DNA from: Flavobacterium sp. TAB 87
Lineage (GTDB): Bacteria; Bacteroidota; Bacteroidia; Flavobacteriales; Flavobacteriaceae
NCBI RefSeq assembly: GCF_001529295.1
Contig: NZ_LLWK01000038.1
Coordinates: 62,001 to 126,000, forward strand
Length of the DNA stretch: 64,000 nt
Reading direction: 5' to 3'
The notes under the pieces are model-generated. The model ran no database searches and was not told where the DNA came from. It saw only the letters and a program-made list of their open reading frames with translations. Both the position numbers and the translations under genes were made by a program. Of the stretch, positions 44,411 to 52,718 are shown piece after piece; within the stretch, counting starts at the first letter, position 1, and each line of letters opens with the position of its first letter.

Positions 44411-45241
44411 ATGAATCCATTAAAATCGGTACAATGGTTAAATGAGAACAAGAACAATCCAAAATTGATTGTTTTGGAAGCCAGTTTAAAGTCGACCGCA
44501 AACGAAACAAATGCTATCATAAATCAGCACATTCCAAATGCCTTGTCATTTGATATTTCGACTGTTTTTAGTGATACAAGCAATTCGTTACCTAATATGG
44601 TTCCTTCGGAAGCGCAATTTACTGCAGCAGCACAAAACTTAGGAATTGACTCGGACAGTATTATTGTGGTTTATGATACGATAGGTGTTTATTCAAGTCC
44701 AAGAGCTTGGTGGCTGTTTCTAACCATGAATCATGCACCTGTTTTTGTGTTGGATGGCGGTTTACCCGAATGGATTGCGAACGACTATGCAACTTCAGCA
44801 ACATTAAAAACACCAAATGTAAAAGGAGATTTTATTGCGAAATACAAGCCTGCTCTCATTTCCAATCGTTTTGATATTTTAGAAAACTTAGATACCCAAA
44901 CTAAAACGGTCATTGACGCGAGAAGTCCGGATCGTTTTGCCGGGATTACACTAGATTCAAGAAAAGAAGCGCGTTCTGGACATATTCCGCACAGCAAAAA
45001 TATATTTTTCGAAGCCGTTTTGAACGGCACAACACTAAAAAGCAAAGCTGAATTAGCATCTATTTTTGAAACTGTTGTCGCCGAAGACAAACCACTTATT
45101 TTCACCTGTGGCTCAGGAATTACCGCGTGTATCGATGCGTTGGCCGCAACAGTTGTGGGAATCGAAAATTTAAGCATTTACGACGGATCATGGAGCGAAT
45201 GGGGAATGTTGCCTGAAGCACCAGTTGAAACTAAACAGTAA
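44411..45241 (+). CDS. Thiosulfate/3-mercaptopyruvate sulfurtransferase
   Basis: A 276-residue protein of two tandem rhodanese domains. The N-terminal one is inactive, and the C-terminal one carries the catalytic Cys at residue 233 in TCGSGITACIDALA. The CGSG(I/V)T loop fits 3-mercaptopyruvate sulfurtransferases better than thiosulfate enzymes, which have CRKGVT. DARSPDRFAG and SGHIPHSKN are typical flanking motifs. There is no signal peptide, so it is cytoplasmic. It probably shares the recJ-MFS transcript. Confidence 0.9.
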   Translation: MNPLKSVQWLNENKNNPKLIVLEASLKSTANETNAIINQHIPNALSFDISTVFSDTSNSLPNMVPSEAQFTAAAQNLGIDSDSIIVVYDTIGVYSSPRAWWLFLTMNHAPVFVLDGGLPEWIANDYATSATLKTPNVKGDFIAKYKPALISNRFDILENLDTQTKTVIDARSPDRFAGITLDSRKEARSGHIPHSKNIFFEAVLNGTTLKSKAELASIFETVVAEDKPLIFTCGSGITACIDALAATVVGIENLSIYDGSWSEWGMLPEAPVETKQ

Positions 45242-45356
45242 AAAACAGAATCAGTATTGAGAAACCATTATTAAATAGTTAAAAAACGACAGTTATTCTA
45301 AATTTAAATTGTTTTTGCTTAATTTATAGTAATTTCACATTCCCAAATTACAAGAT

Positions 45357-46412
45357 ATGTCTTTTAAAATACAGATTAACGCTTTAAGAAGGCGTATTAC
45401 TCGCAGTTTAACTAAAAATGTCGGTACAGCTAAGCTTAAAAATAACCGTAATGCCAATTCTAAGGTCGATTTTAAAAATGTATTAATTTCTCGACCGAAT
45501 CACCGTTTGGGAAACCTATTGTTAATTTCGCCTTTGGTGCAAGAAATCAACGCAACTTTTCCCGATTGTAAAATAGACCTATTTGTGAAAGGTGGCTTAG
45601 CTCCTATTATTTTTAAAAATTACACATCGGTCGATAATTATATTAATTTACCTAAAAAGCCATTCAACGAACTTTTAAAATACATCCAAGTTTGGATTAA
45701 AATTAAACAAAAAAAATACGACTTAGTCATTAATATCGATAAAAACTCTTCGTCGGGTCGTTTATCAACACAATATGCTAATGCAGATTATAAATTTTTT
45801 GGTGAGGACAACGAAGCAATAACTACAAGATATAAAGACCATGTTCACATGGCGAAATATCCATTATATGAATTCAGATACTATCTAGAACAATTGGGAT
45901 TTCCGAATAAAGAAAAAGAAATACCTACAATTAATATGAAGTTGAGTAATCTGGAACTGAAACAATCAAAAATAATTTTGGATGAATTAGTACCAAATGA
46001 CAAAAAAACGATTGCGATTTTTACTTTTGCTACAGGAGAGAAATGTTATTCGCCAGAATGGTGGAATCCTTTCTATGAAAAATTAAAAATTGCTTTTCCT
46101 GATTATCATATTGTCGAAGTACTTCCGGTTGAAAATGTTTCTCAAATTAACTTTAAAGCACCTTCGTTTTACAGTAAAGATGTTCGAGAAATCGCAGCTT
46201 TTATAGCTAATACCGAACTTTTTATAGGTGCAGACAGCGGAATAATGCACTTAGCATGTGCTTCGCAGATCCCTGTTCTAGGATTGTTCTCGGTAACAAT
46301 TCCTGAAAAATACGAACCGTACGGCAATGGCAGTATTGCAATTGATACCAATACTACAACAGCAGAAGGAATAATAGAATTGGCTAAAGTGAGACTTCTT
46401 TCTTCCCTTTAA
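45357..46412 (+). CDS. Glycosyltransferase family 9 protein
   Basis: A 351-residue GT-B fold transferase of the heptosyltransferase family (GT9). Signs are RPNHRLGNLLLISPLVQEI (the family's RxxxxGD-type start in modified form), and near the C-terminus IANTELFIGADSGIMHLACASQIPVLGLF, the nucleotide-sugar pocket. It probably adds a sugar to the lipopolysaccharide core or another envelope glycan. No other glycan gene adjoins it. Confidence 0.88.
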   Translation: MSFKIQINALRRRITRSLTKNVGTAKLKNNRNANSKVDFKNVLISRPNHRLGNLLLISPLVQEINATFPDCKIDLFVKGGLAPIIFKNYTSVDNYINLPKKPFNELLKYIQVWIKIKQKKYDLVINIDKNSSSGRLSTQYANADYKFFGEDNEAITTRYKDHVHMAKYPLYEFRYYLEQLGFPNKEKEIPTINMKLSNLELKQSKIILDELVPNDKKTIAIFTFATGEKCYSPEWWNPFYEKLKIAFPDYHIVEVLPVENVSQINFKAPSFYSKDVREIAAFIANTELFIGADSGIMHLACASQIPVLGLFSVTIPEKYEPYGNGSIAIDTNTTTAEGIIELAKVRLLSSL

Positions 46413-46463
46413 AACTTAACTTTTCTTTTAAAGTTTTAATTTAGAATTAATATAAATAATTAT

Positions 46464-46471
46464 TACATTTG
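46464..46471 (+). promoter_or_regulatory. -7 box of the DUF6686 gene
   Basis: TACATTTG, a perfect TAnnTTTG match, 19 bp before the ATG at 46491. Confidence 0.6.
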
Positions 46472-46490
46472 TTGAACAACTGTCGTAATT

Positions 46491-46847
46491 ATGAAAGAAA
46501 TAGAACAAGTCTATCACAATGAGTTTGGTATTTCCTTTTATTGGAAAAAAGAACAAGAGACTCTTTTGGAGAAAATACAATTGGTATTTAAAGAAACCGG
46601 CTTTTATTTGACTGTAAAGCAGCTCAAAGAGTTTTGTGAGTTTGTCCAGCTCAGTCAAGCTCAAAATGATTGTTGTGACGATTGTGTTTTAAAACAGGAT
46701 TGCCATAAGTTCTTATTAAAAACGCCTTGTAACGAAATAGAATTAGCCGTATCAGTGGCAGAACTTCACTTAATTGAAGATTTGATAAGAGGAACCCTTT
46801 TCTCTATTCAAATTGATGAATTTATAAACGGTGTCGGAAGAAATTAA
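46491..46847 (+). CDS. Small Cys-rich DUF6686-like protein
   Basis: A 118-residue cytoplasmic protein, helical at both ends, with a Cys cluster at about 62-72 (CCDDCVLKQDC) and a further Cys at 80. The spacing CCxxC-x5-C suggests a metal site (zinc or iron-sulfur). I believe it corresponds to the Bacteroidota family DUF6686; its function is unknown. Its stop codon overlaps the stop of the convergent hydrolase gene by 4 bp. Confidence 0.7.
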   Translation: MKEIEQVYHNEFGISFYWKKEQETLLEKIQLVFKETGFYLTVKQLKEFCEFVQLSQAQNDCCDDCVLKQDCHKFLLKTPCNEIELAVSVAELHLIEDLIRGTLFSIQIDEFINGVGRN

Positions 46848-47602
46848 TTTTCAAATTTTTTAATCTCTAATTTTTCTCCGTCAAAAATACCATAAGTGAA
46901 ATAGCCAATCCAATCGCCTAAGTTTACGTATTCGGCATTTTCTCCAACAGGAACGACCATTGGCAAGTGGCGATGACCAAAAATAAAGTAATTGTAGTGT
47001 TTTGTTTCTAATTTTCTTTTAGCATACAAAATTAACCACTCGTTTTCTTCTCCTAAAAACGTTACATCTTCATCTCCCGAAATTAACTTGTTTTTGACTG
47101 ATAAATACTGGGCTAATCCTACGCCAATATCCGGATGCAACCATCTAAAAAGCCATTTTGAAAACGGATTGGTAAACACTTTTTTCATGCGTTTATAGCC
47201 TTTATCTCCAGGGCCTTTTCCGTCTCCGTGACCAATTAAAAATGTTTTACCATTAAAAGTAAATTCTTTGTTATCGTGATACACCGGAATATTTAATTCC
47301 GTTTCAAAATAATCATGCATCCATAAATCGTGATTTCCTACGAAAAAGTAAATCGGAATTCCGCTATCTCGAATTTCTGCTAATTTTCCTAAAACACGTA
47401 CAAATCCTTTCGGAACTACTTTTTTATATTCGAACCAAAAATCGAATAAATCGCCCAGTAAAAAAATGGCTTCCGCATCTTGCTTTACTTCATCTAACCA
47501 AGCGACAAATTTCTTTTCACGTGGCAAACTAAGTTCAGCAGTCGGTGCACCAAAATGTTGATCGGAAGCAAAATATACTTTTTTATTGAAAGGTAACTGC
47601 AT
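46844..47602 (-). CDS. lpxH: UDP-2,3-diacylglucosamine diphosphatase (LpxH-like)
   Basis: A 252-residue calcineurin-type phosphoesterase. The metal motifs are complete: FASDQHFGAP, LGDLFDFWFEY, VGNHDLWMHDY, LIGHGDGKGPGDKGYK and FGHRHLPM. The FDFWFEYK segment and length match LpxH, which cleaves UDP-2,3-diacylglucosamine in lipid A synthesis at the inner membrane face. It lies 13 bp after queD on the same strand. The LpxR-like gene at 50744 also concerns lipid A but is not linked. Confidence 0.87.
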   Translation of the reverse strand: MQLPFNKKVYFASDQHFGAPTAELSLPREKKFVAWLDEVKQDAEAIFLLGDLFDFWFEYKKVVPKGFVRVLGKLAEIRDSGIPIYFFVGNHDLWMHDYFETELNIPVYHDNKEFTFNGKTFLIGHGDGKGPGDKGYKRMKKVFTNPFSKWLFRWLHPDIGVGLAQYLSVKNKLISGDEDVTFLGEENEWLILYAKRKLETKHYNYFIFGHRHLPMVVPVGENAEYVNLGDWIGYFTYGIFDGEKLEIKKFEN

Positions 47603-47615
47603 GAAAATGGATCAA

Positions 47616-48068
47616 TTATAAGTTATCACTAGCGTACCATTCGGCAAAAGACGATTCGGTTTCTTGTAATCTTAAAGAGAATAATTTAATTTTTTCGGGT
47701 AATCTTTTTTTGATTCGCTCAGCAAAATCGACAACCATGTTTTCGCTTGTTGGTTGGTAATCAACTAAAATCACGTGATGATCTCTGGCAATTAACTCTT
47801 TAGCTAGCTCAATATGTGGTGTTGTTTCGTTAAAAACGGTAGCGTGATCAAATTGATCCACAATTTCTTCAGTAACAATTTTTTTAAGATCAGAAAAGTC
47901 AATTACCATTCCGAATTTAACATCAGACCGGTTTGTAATTGGCGATCCGATAACGGTAACCGATAACTTATAACTATGGCCGTGTACATTTTTACATTTT
48001 CCGTCGTAGCCATAAAGTGCATGTCCGGTTTCGAAACTAAATTGTTTGGTGATCCTAATATTACTCAT
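47616..48068 (-). CDS. queD: 6-carboxy-5,6,7,8-tetrahydropterin synthase
   Basis: A 150-residue enzyme of the QueD / PTPS-II family, which makes 6-carboxytetrahydropterin for queuosine synthesis. Visible are the zinc histidines in FETGHALYGYDGKCKNVHGHSY, the catalytic Cys within KCKN before VHGH, and the late Glu motif RLQETESSFAEW. The other que genes are not in the window. It is upstream of lpxH with a 13-bp gap, likely one transcript. Confidence 0.93.
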   Translation of the reverse strand: MSNIRITKQFSFETGHALYGYDGKCKNVHGHSYKLSVTVIGSPITNRSDVKFGMVIDFSDLKKIVTEEIVDQFDHATVFNETTPHIELAKELIARDHHVILVDYQPTSENMVVDFAERIKKRLPEKIKLFSLRLQETESSFAEWYASDNL

Positions 48069-48114
48069 CGAATTGTATTTTGAGTTTGCAAATTTACAAA
48101 ATTAAAAACGGCTT

Positions 48115-48279
48115 TTAATCTCTTTTTTTATTGTAATAATACAAGAAGTACGCTACTCCGATTAAGAGTACAACAGGAATAAATGAGCCAATAACTACCC
48201 CTATTTGATAACTCTCGTCGGGTGCATTTTTAATTTTTTCAGAAACATCAAGATTTTGTATTAAAAGAAATAGAGACAT
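48115..48279 (-). CDS. Small single-helix membrane protein
   Basis: A 54-residue protein starting at the ATG at 48279, 1 bp after the stop of the enoyl-CoA hydratase gene. It has a polar N-terminus (MSLFLLIQNLDVSEKIKN), one transmembrane helix (about 26-47) and a basic end (YYYNKKRD). Close coupling to the upstream gene supports that it is real. I do not recognise a family, and no function is inferred. Confidence 0.55.
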   Translation of the reverse strand: MSLFLLIQNLDVSEKIKNAPDESYQIGVVIGSFIPVVLLIGVAYFLYYYNKKRD

Positions 48280-48280
48280 T

Positions 48281-49051
48281 TTATTGTTTTTTAAATTGTA
48301 GTAAAGCATTTTTGGTAAAATCAGACAAGACTAATTTACCTGAAATTTCAGCGCGCGCAATAAGTAGCTTATCCCAATTCTCTGTGCCTTCCCAAATGAT
48401 CTTTTTCATTTGTGCCAAAGCTTCTGGATTGTAACTAGCAATACTACGAGCAAAAGCAGTAACTGCTGTAATAAGTTCTTCGGGAGTGGTAACCACTGTA
48501 GCAAAGAGACCCTTTTGCTGCGCCCACGTTGCAGTTTGCCATTGTTGTGCGTTCAATGTCATTTGCGCCATTGCCGTTTTACCTATTTTATGAGATACTA
48601 CTGGTTCAATAACAAATGGACCAATACCAATAGCTAACTCAGACAGTTTAATGCTACTGTCTTCTGTTGCAAAAGCATAATCACACGCAGCAACAATTCC
48701 GACTCCACCGCCAACTGCTTTACCTTGAACACTCGCTACAATTATTTTAGAACAGCTTTTCATAGCATTAATAAGATGCGCAAAGCCTGAGAAAAACGAC
48801 TTTCCTTCTGATTCATTTGTTACAGCAAGTAGTTCCTCAAAGGAAGCACCTGCGCAAAAAGCTTTGTTCCCTTCACTTTTTAAAATAATGACATTTACTA
48901 AAGAATTACCATTTAAGTGATTGATCTCTGCAGTCAATCTCTGCAATAAATCGCTTGGAAAAGAATTACTCGCAGGATGACCAAAAGTAACCGTTGCAAT
49001 TGTATTATCGATCTTGCTGTGCAAAGAACCCTTTGAAATTACTGTACTCAT
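48281..49051 (-). CDS. Enoyl-CoA hydratase/isomerase family protein
   Basis: A 256-residue crotonase-fold protein. The oxyanion-hole segments are NKAFCAGASFEEL (about 65-77) and SVQGKAVGGGVGIVAACDYAFA (about 105-126). The family's catalytic Glu position lies in KLSELAIGIGPFVIEP (about 135-150). It may hydrate enoyl-CoA in fatty-acid or amino-acid breakdown; the exact substrate cannot be fixed. It heads a short transcript with the small membrane protein. Confidence 0.87.
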   Translation of the reverse strand: MSTVISKGSLHSKIDNTIATVTFGHPASNSFPSDLLQRLTAEINHLNGNSLVNVIILKSEGNKAFCAGASFEELLAVTNESEGKSFFSGFAHLINAMKSCSKIIVASVQGKAVGGGVGIVAACDYAFATEDSSIKLSELAIGIGPFVIEPVVSHKIGKTAMAQMTLNAQQWQTATWAQQKGLFATVVTTPEELITAVTAFARSIASYNPEALAQMKKIIWEGTENWDKLLIARAEISGKLVLSDFTKNALLQFKKQ

Positions 49052-49155
49052 AAAAATTATTTATGAGGTAAAGTTACGGTTTTGAAAAATAATTTCGCCA
49101 ATGGCTTTTGAAATTTGTTTTTTGAAAAATAAATGTCTTTATTTGTCGACGTTTT

Positions 49156-49232
49156 GGGGGATTAGCTCATTTGGCTAGAGTGCTTGCCTGGCAGGCAAGA
49201 GGTGATCGGTTCGAATCCGATATTCTCCACCA
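49156..49232 (+). tRNA. tRNA-Ala (GGC anticodon)
   Basis: A 77-base cloverleaf: acceptor GGGGGAT paired with ATTCTCC, D arm with TTAGCTCATTTGGCTAGAG, anticodon stem CTTGC/GCAAG with loop CTGGCAG (anticodon GGC), T arm with GGTTCGAATCC, and an encoded CCA. The G3-U70 wobble pair, the main identity mark for alanyl-tRNA synthetase, is present. A TTTATTTG sequence just upstream is a near -7 box. Confidence 0.97.
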
Positions 49233-49240
49233 ACAAAATC

Positions 49241-49276
49241 AAGCACTTACAATCTTTTTGTAAGTGCTTTTATTTT
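49241..49276 (+). terminator. Rho-independent terminator after tRNA-Ala
   Basis: A perfect 12-bp stem, AAGCACTTACAA (49241-49252) paired with TTGTAAGTGCTT, followed by a T-rich tract. Confidence 0.9.
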
Positions 49277-49471
49277 TTACTGCAATTATACTGCGGCATT
49301 GTAATTGTTTTTGGAAAACAAAAATTCGATTTTATTATTTCTACTTATTGTACATCATCAAAATTACCGCAAGGCTATCTTTTGTTTTCTTAAATCGTTA
49401 CTCGTAGATTTAGGTCTTCATTAAAGCTTTAAAAAACTACTCGCTCAACAACAGCTTAAAATGTAAATAAA

Positions 49472-49506
49472 TGATAAAACTGCAATCATATTGTGCTGTT
49501 TTATCA
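49472..49506 (+). repeat. Inverted repeat in the leader of the symporter gene
   Basis: TGATAAAAC (49472-49480) and GTTTTATCA (49498-49506) are perfect complements with a 17-nt spacer, 74 bp before the symporter ATG. There is no T run, so an operator or mRNA structure is likelier than a terminator. The rest of the gap 49277-49579 is AT-rich without other features. Confidence 0.6.
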
Positions 49507-49579
49507 CATTGCATTATATTCGCCACCTTAAAATAATCTATACTAGGCCTTAGCAGTCTTGAAGTAATCAGCATGTATT

Positions 49580-50755
49580 ATGAAACGTTTATTATCTAAT
49601 TTACTATTTAAAGTTTTTTTAGCCATCGTATTAGGTATTGTCTTCGGACTGTATTTACCTGAATCTATAAACCGAATATTCACAACCTTTAATGCTTTTT
49701 TCGGACAGTTTTTAAATTTTGCTATTCCGTTAATCATAATGGGTTTAATAATGCCCGCTATTTCTGATTTAGGAAAAGGTGCTGGTAAACTACTATTGCT
49801 CACTGCTGCTATTGCTTATGGTTCGACTTTATTTTCGGGGTTCATGACTTATTTTGTTGTTTCAGATATCTTTCCACAACTTTTAGAATCGCATGTTACT
49901 ACTGTTGCTGAAGTTGGAAATTCAGCTGCCGAACTAACTCCTTATTTTACAATCAGTATTCCTCCTGCTTTGGATGTAATGACGGCTTTAGTTTTTGCTT
50001 TTGTTATTGGATTGGGATTGTCTTTTCAAGAAAAATCAAGCTTGAAATTAGTCGTAAAAGATTTCGAGAAGATTATCATGCAAGTGATTGAAAATGTAAT
50101 CGTGCCTTTATTGCCTTTGTTTATATTGGGTATTTTTGCAAGTATGTCTTTAAACGGAAAAGTATTCTCCATTTTATCCGTTTTTATTAATATCATCGGA
50201 GTGATTTTCGCCTTACACATCATCTTATTATTACTACAATATACTATTGCAGGCATTATTACAAAGAAGAATCCTTTTAAATTATTACTAACAATGATGC
50301 CTTCTTACTTTACTGCATTGGGCACTCAATCTTCGGCAGCTACTATTCCAGTTACACTTGAGCAAACCTTAAAAAACGGCGTTTCTGAAAAAATTGCTGG
50401 TTTTGTAATTCCATTATGTGCTACAATTCACTTATCTGGCAGTACTATGAAAATTACTGCTTGCGCAATTGCATTAATGATTTTGCAAGGAGTGCCGTTT
50501 GACTTTACGCTTTTTGCTGGTTTTATATTTATGCTGGGTATCGCAATGGTTGCAGCGCCCGGCGTTCCAGGTGGAGCGATCATGGCTGCGGTGGGAATTT
50601 TACAATCGATGTTGGGCTTTAACGACGAAATGATAGGACTAATGATTGCGTTATATATTGCAATGGACAGTTTTGGTACTGCGTGTAACGTTACGGGCGA
50701 TGGAGCTATTGCTTTGGTTGTGGATAAAATAACCAAGGATAAATTAGTTTCTTGA
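49580..50755 (+). CDS. Dicarboxylate/amino acid:cation symporter (DAACS family)
   Basis: A 391-residue transporter of the GltP/DctA family with eight helices and two re-entrant loops. The serine-rich HP1 region appears as ALGTQSSAATIPVTLEQ, TM7 as HLSGSTMKITACAIA (a variant of the NMDGT motif), and HP2 as AAPGVPGGAIMAA. It imports glutamate, aspartate or C4-dicarboxylates with protons or sodium. The 3' end overlaps the convergent LpxR-like gene by 12 bp. Confidence 0.92.
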   Translation: MKRLLSNLLFKVFLAIVLGIVFGLYLPESINRIFTTFNAFFGQFLNFAIPLIIMGLIMPAISDLGKGAGKLLLLTAAIAYGSTLFSGFMTYFVVSDIFPQLLESHVTTVAEVGNSAAELTPYFTISIPPALDVMTALVFAFVIGLGLSFQEKSSLKLVVKDFEKIIMQVIENVIVPLLPLFILGIFASMSLNGKVFSILSVFINIIGVIFALHIILLLLQYTIAGIITKKNPFKLLLTMMPSYFTALGTQSSAATIPVTLEQTLKNGVSEKIAGFVIPLCATIHLSGSTMKITACAIALMILQGVPFDFTLFAGFIFMLGIAMVAAPGVPGGAIMAAVGILQSMLGFNDEMIGLMIALYIAMDSFGTACNVTGDGAIALVVDKITKDKLVS

Positions 50756-51694
50756 CCCGAACAAGTACGAAATTCCAATTGATCCATAAAAGAAACCAGT
50801 TGCCGCACTTTCTGCTACTTCTTTGGTTGTATACACAAACGAATAAGAAAGGTTCAAGTTGTTTTTTTGATAAGCGAAACCTGCTTTGGCATTGAATCGA
50901 AACGGGTTAATTGGAAATGATAACGGACTATCGCCATTAAATAGACTACCCTGAATTGTGGCATCATAAATTTGATATCTGATACTCGGTGCTAGATAAA
51001 AATAGAATTCATCGTTGCTCGATTTAGTTGCCCCCAGAGAAGCTCCAAAAAGATTTGAATCTGAAATTGCTACTAGCTTTTTAAATCCGATACGCGTTAC
51101 AAATCCACTACTGATTCCCGTAAAAATGGTTCCCATATCAGCCTCCGATTGCCAGTTAAAATCAATAAAGTCTTGGTTTTTGTGAGGAAATAGCTTTTTT
51201 GAAAATAAAACATGCGCCTGAAAACCCAAAGCATTCTGAATTTGATTTTCCCAACCATACACTTCTCTGTATTGAAATGCTTTATGAAAGTTTTCTTGAA
51301 ATTCTTTAGCATGCGAATTGGGACCAATTGTACCAACTTGAAGCGCAACTTTCAGCACATTTTGATTGGCATAAAAAAAACCTTTTTCAAATCCTCCAAA
51401 AAGATAACCTGCAAAAGGTCGATCGTTAATGTCGACTGCTTCAATATTTAAAAACCGGGGTGTATACACATATTGTCCAATTTTAATTTCATTGGTTTTC
51501 TTTAGTACGTTGTCGCTTTTAGATTTTCCTAAAAAGCGATAATAAAAAGCCAATCCGTTGGTGTAATATTTGTCGTTTCTACTAGAAGTATATAAATCGT
51601 TGTCGGACAATATCCCAATTTCGTTAGTCCTGATTTGTGCAAAAATCAAGCTAGAATAAAACAGCAGAAAAGAAATACTTACTATTAATCTCAT
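50744..51694 (-). CDS. Lipid A deacylase LpxR family outer-membrane protein
   Basis: A 316-residue beta-barrel protein with a signal peptide (LLFYSSLIFA-Q). ILSDNDLYTSSRNDKYYTNGLAF carries the Asn-Asp-Asp and YTNG residues typical of LpxR, whose active site removes the 3'-acyloxyacyl group of lipid A. The C-terminus has regular barrel strands ending in YLFGSRN. It overlaps mtgA by 4 bp and so is likely translated from the same message. Confidence 0.85.
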   Translation of the reverse strand: MRLIVSISFLLFYSSLIFAQIRTNEIGILSDNDLYTSSRNDKYYTNGLAFYYRFLGKSKSDNVLKKTNEIKIGQYVYTPRFLNIEAVDINDRPFAGYLFGGFEKGFFYANQNVLKVALQVGTIGPNSHAKEFQENFHKAFQYREVYGWENQIQNALGFQAHVLFSKKLFPHKNQDFIDFNWQSEADMGTIFTGISSGFVTRIGFKKLVAISDSNLFGASLGATKSSNDEFYFYLAPSIRYQIYDATIQGSLFNGDSPLSFPINPFRFNAKAGFAYQKNNLNLSYSFVYTTKEVAESAATGFFYGSIGISYLFGSRN

Positions 51695-52452
51695 TTGTAC
51701 TCCACTTTTCCGATGCTATGCATAATTTTAACAATTTTATTTTTTCGTTTGTTTATGTAACTCGAAGAACCTGTTGCTTTAAACTTTCTCGGGTTGGGCA
51801 AAATAGCAGCAATTCCTGCCGCCTCTTTTTCGGTTAAACTAGCACAGCCTTTTCTATACCAATGTTGACAAGCTGCCTCGGCACCATAGACACCATCACC
51901 CATTTCTATGCTATTCAAGTACACTTCCATAATTCGTTCTTTACTCCAAATAAGCTCAATTAAAACAGTAAAATAGGCTTCTAATCCTTTACGAACATAA
52001 CTTTTTCCTTGCCAGAGAAACACGTTTTTTGCCGTTTGCTGAGAAATTGTACTTCCACCACGAACCTTTCTGCCGCGTTCATTGCTTTTATACGCTTTGT
52101 GCATGGCCTCAAAATCAAAACCACTGTGCTTTAAAAAACGGCCATCTTCACTCGAAATTACCGCTTTTTGTAAATTCATTGAGATTTTTTCAATCGGTTC
52201 CCAATCGTGATCAAAATACACTTCTTTTCCATCCATTTTGTTTTCGATGGCACGGATAACCATTAAAGGGGTGAAAGGAACTGGTACGAATTTAAAGAAA
52301 ATGACCGACCCAATTGAAAGTGCAAAAAACCACAAAATAACTTTCAAGACAAATCGCCCAATTTTACTTGAGGATGACTTAGTTGATTTTTTTGAAGTTT
52401 GCCTCGTTGATTTAACGACGGTTTTTTTAGGTATCGGTTTTTTGACTGCCAT
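51691..52452 (-). CDS. mtgA: Monofunctional biosynthetic peptidoglycan transglycosylase
   Basis: A 253-residue family GT51 enzyme that polymerises lipid II into glycan strands. A basic cytoplasmic tail (1-30), one transmembrane helix (about 31-51) and then the motifs SSEDGRFLKHSGFDFEAM (catalytic Glu), RGGSTISQQTAKNVFLW, KERIMEVYLNSIEMG and YGAEAA. No transpeptidase domain follows, so it is the monofunctional form. It shares a 4-bp ATGA overlap with the LpxR-like gene downstream, an envelope operon. Confidence 0.95.
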   Translation of the reverse strand: MAVKKPIPKKTVVKSTRQTSKKSTKSSSSKIGRFVLKVILWFFALSIGSVIFFKFVPVPFTPLMVIRAIENKMDGKEVYFDHDWEPIEKISMNLQKAVISSEDGRFLKHSGFDFEAMHKAYKSNERGRKVRGGSTISQQTAKNVFLWQGKSYVRKGLEAYFTVLIELIWSKERIMEVYLNSIEMGDGVYGAEAACQHWYRKGCASLTEKEAAGIAAILPNPRKFKATGSSSYINKRKNKIVKIMHSIGKVEYK

Positions 52453-52718
52453 TGTAATTAGTAAGGTAATTTGGTGGTATTAAGCATCAATTAAAAATAC
52501 AAGCATTTAAAATAATGAATTGGTAAAATTACCTTTTTTACTAAATCTTCCAATTTTTTTTAAAGGTTTTCTACTTCTTTTCGATCGCTACTTATATACC
52601 GCAGAAAAAAGTATAACTAGAAAATTTTATGTTTCTTTTAAGGAAATCTAAAGGCGCTAAAATCGGCGTTCCCTTATATTATTTGTACATTTAAATTCTC
52701 AAAAAATACAATACTATT

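Noticed and set aside
49184..49393. 69-residue frame starting MPGRQEVIGSNPIFS
   Set aside because: It is the tRNA-Ala gene read as protein and then intergenic sequence; the start is typical of spurious frames across tRNA genes.
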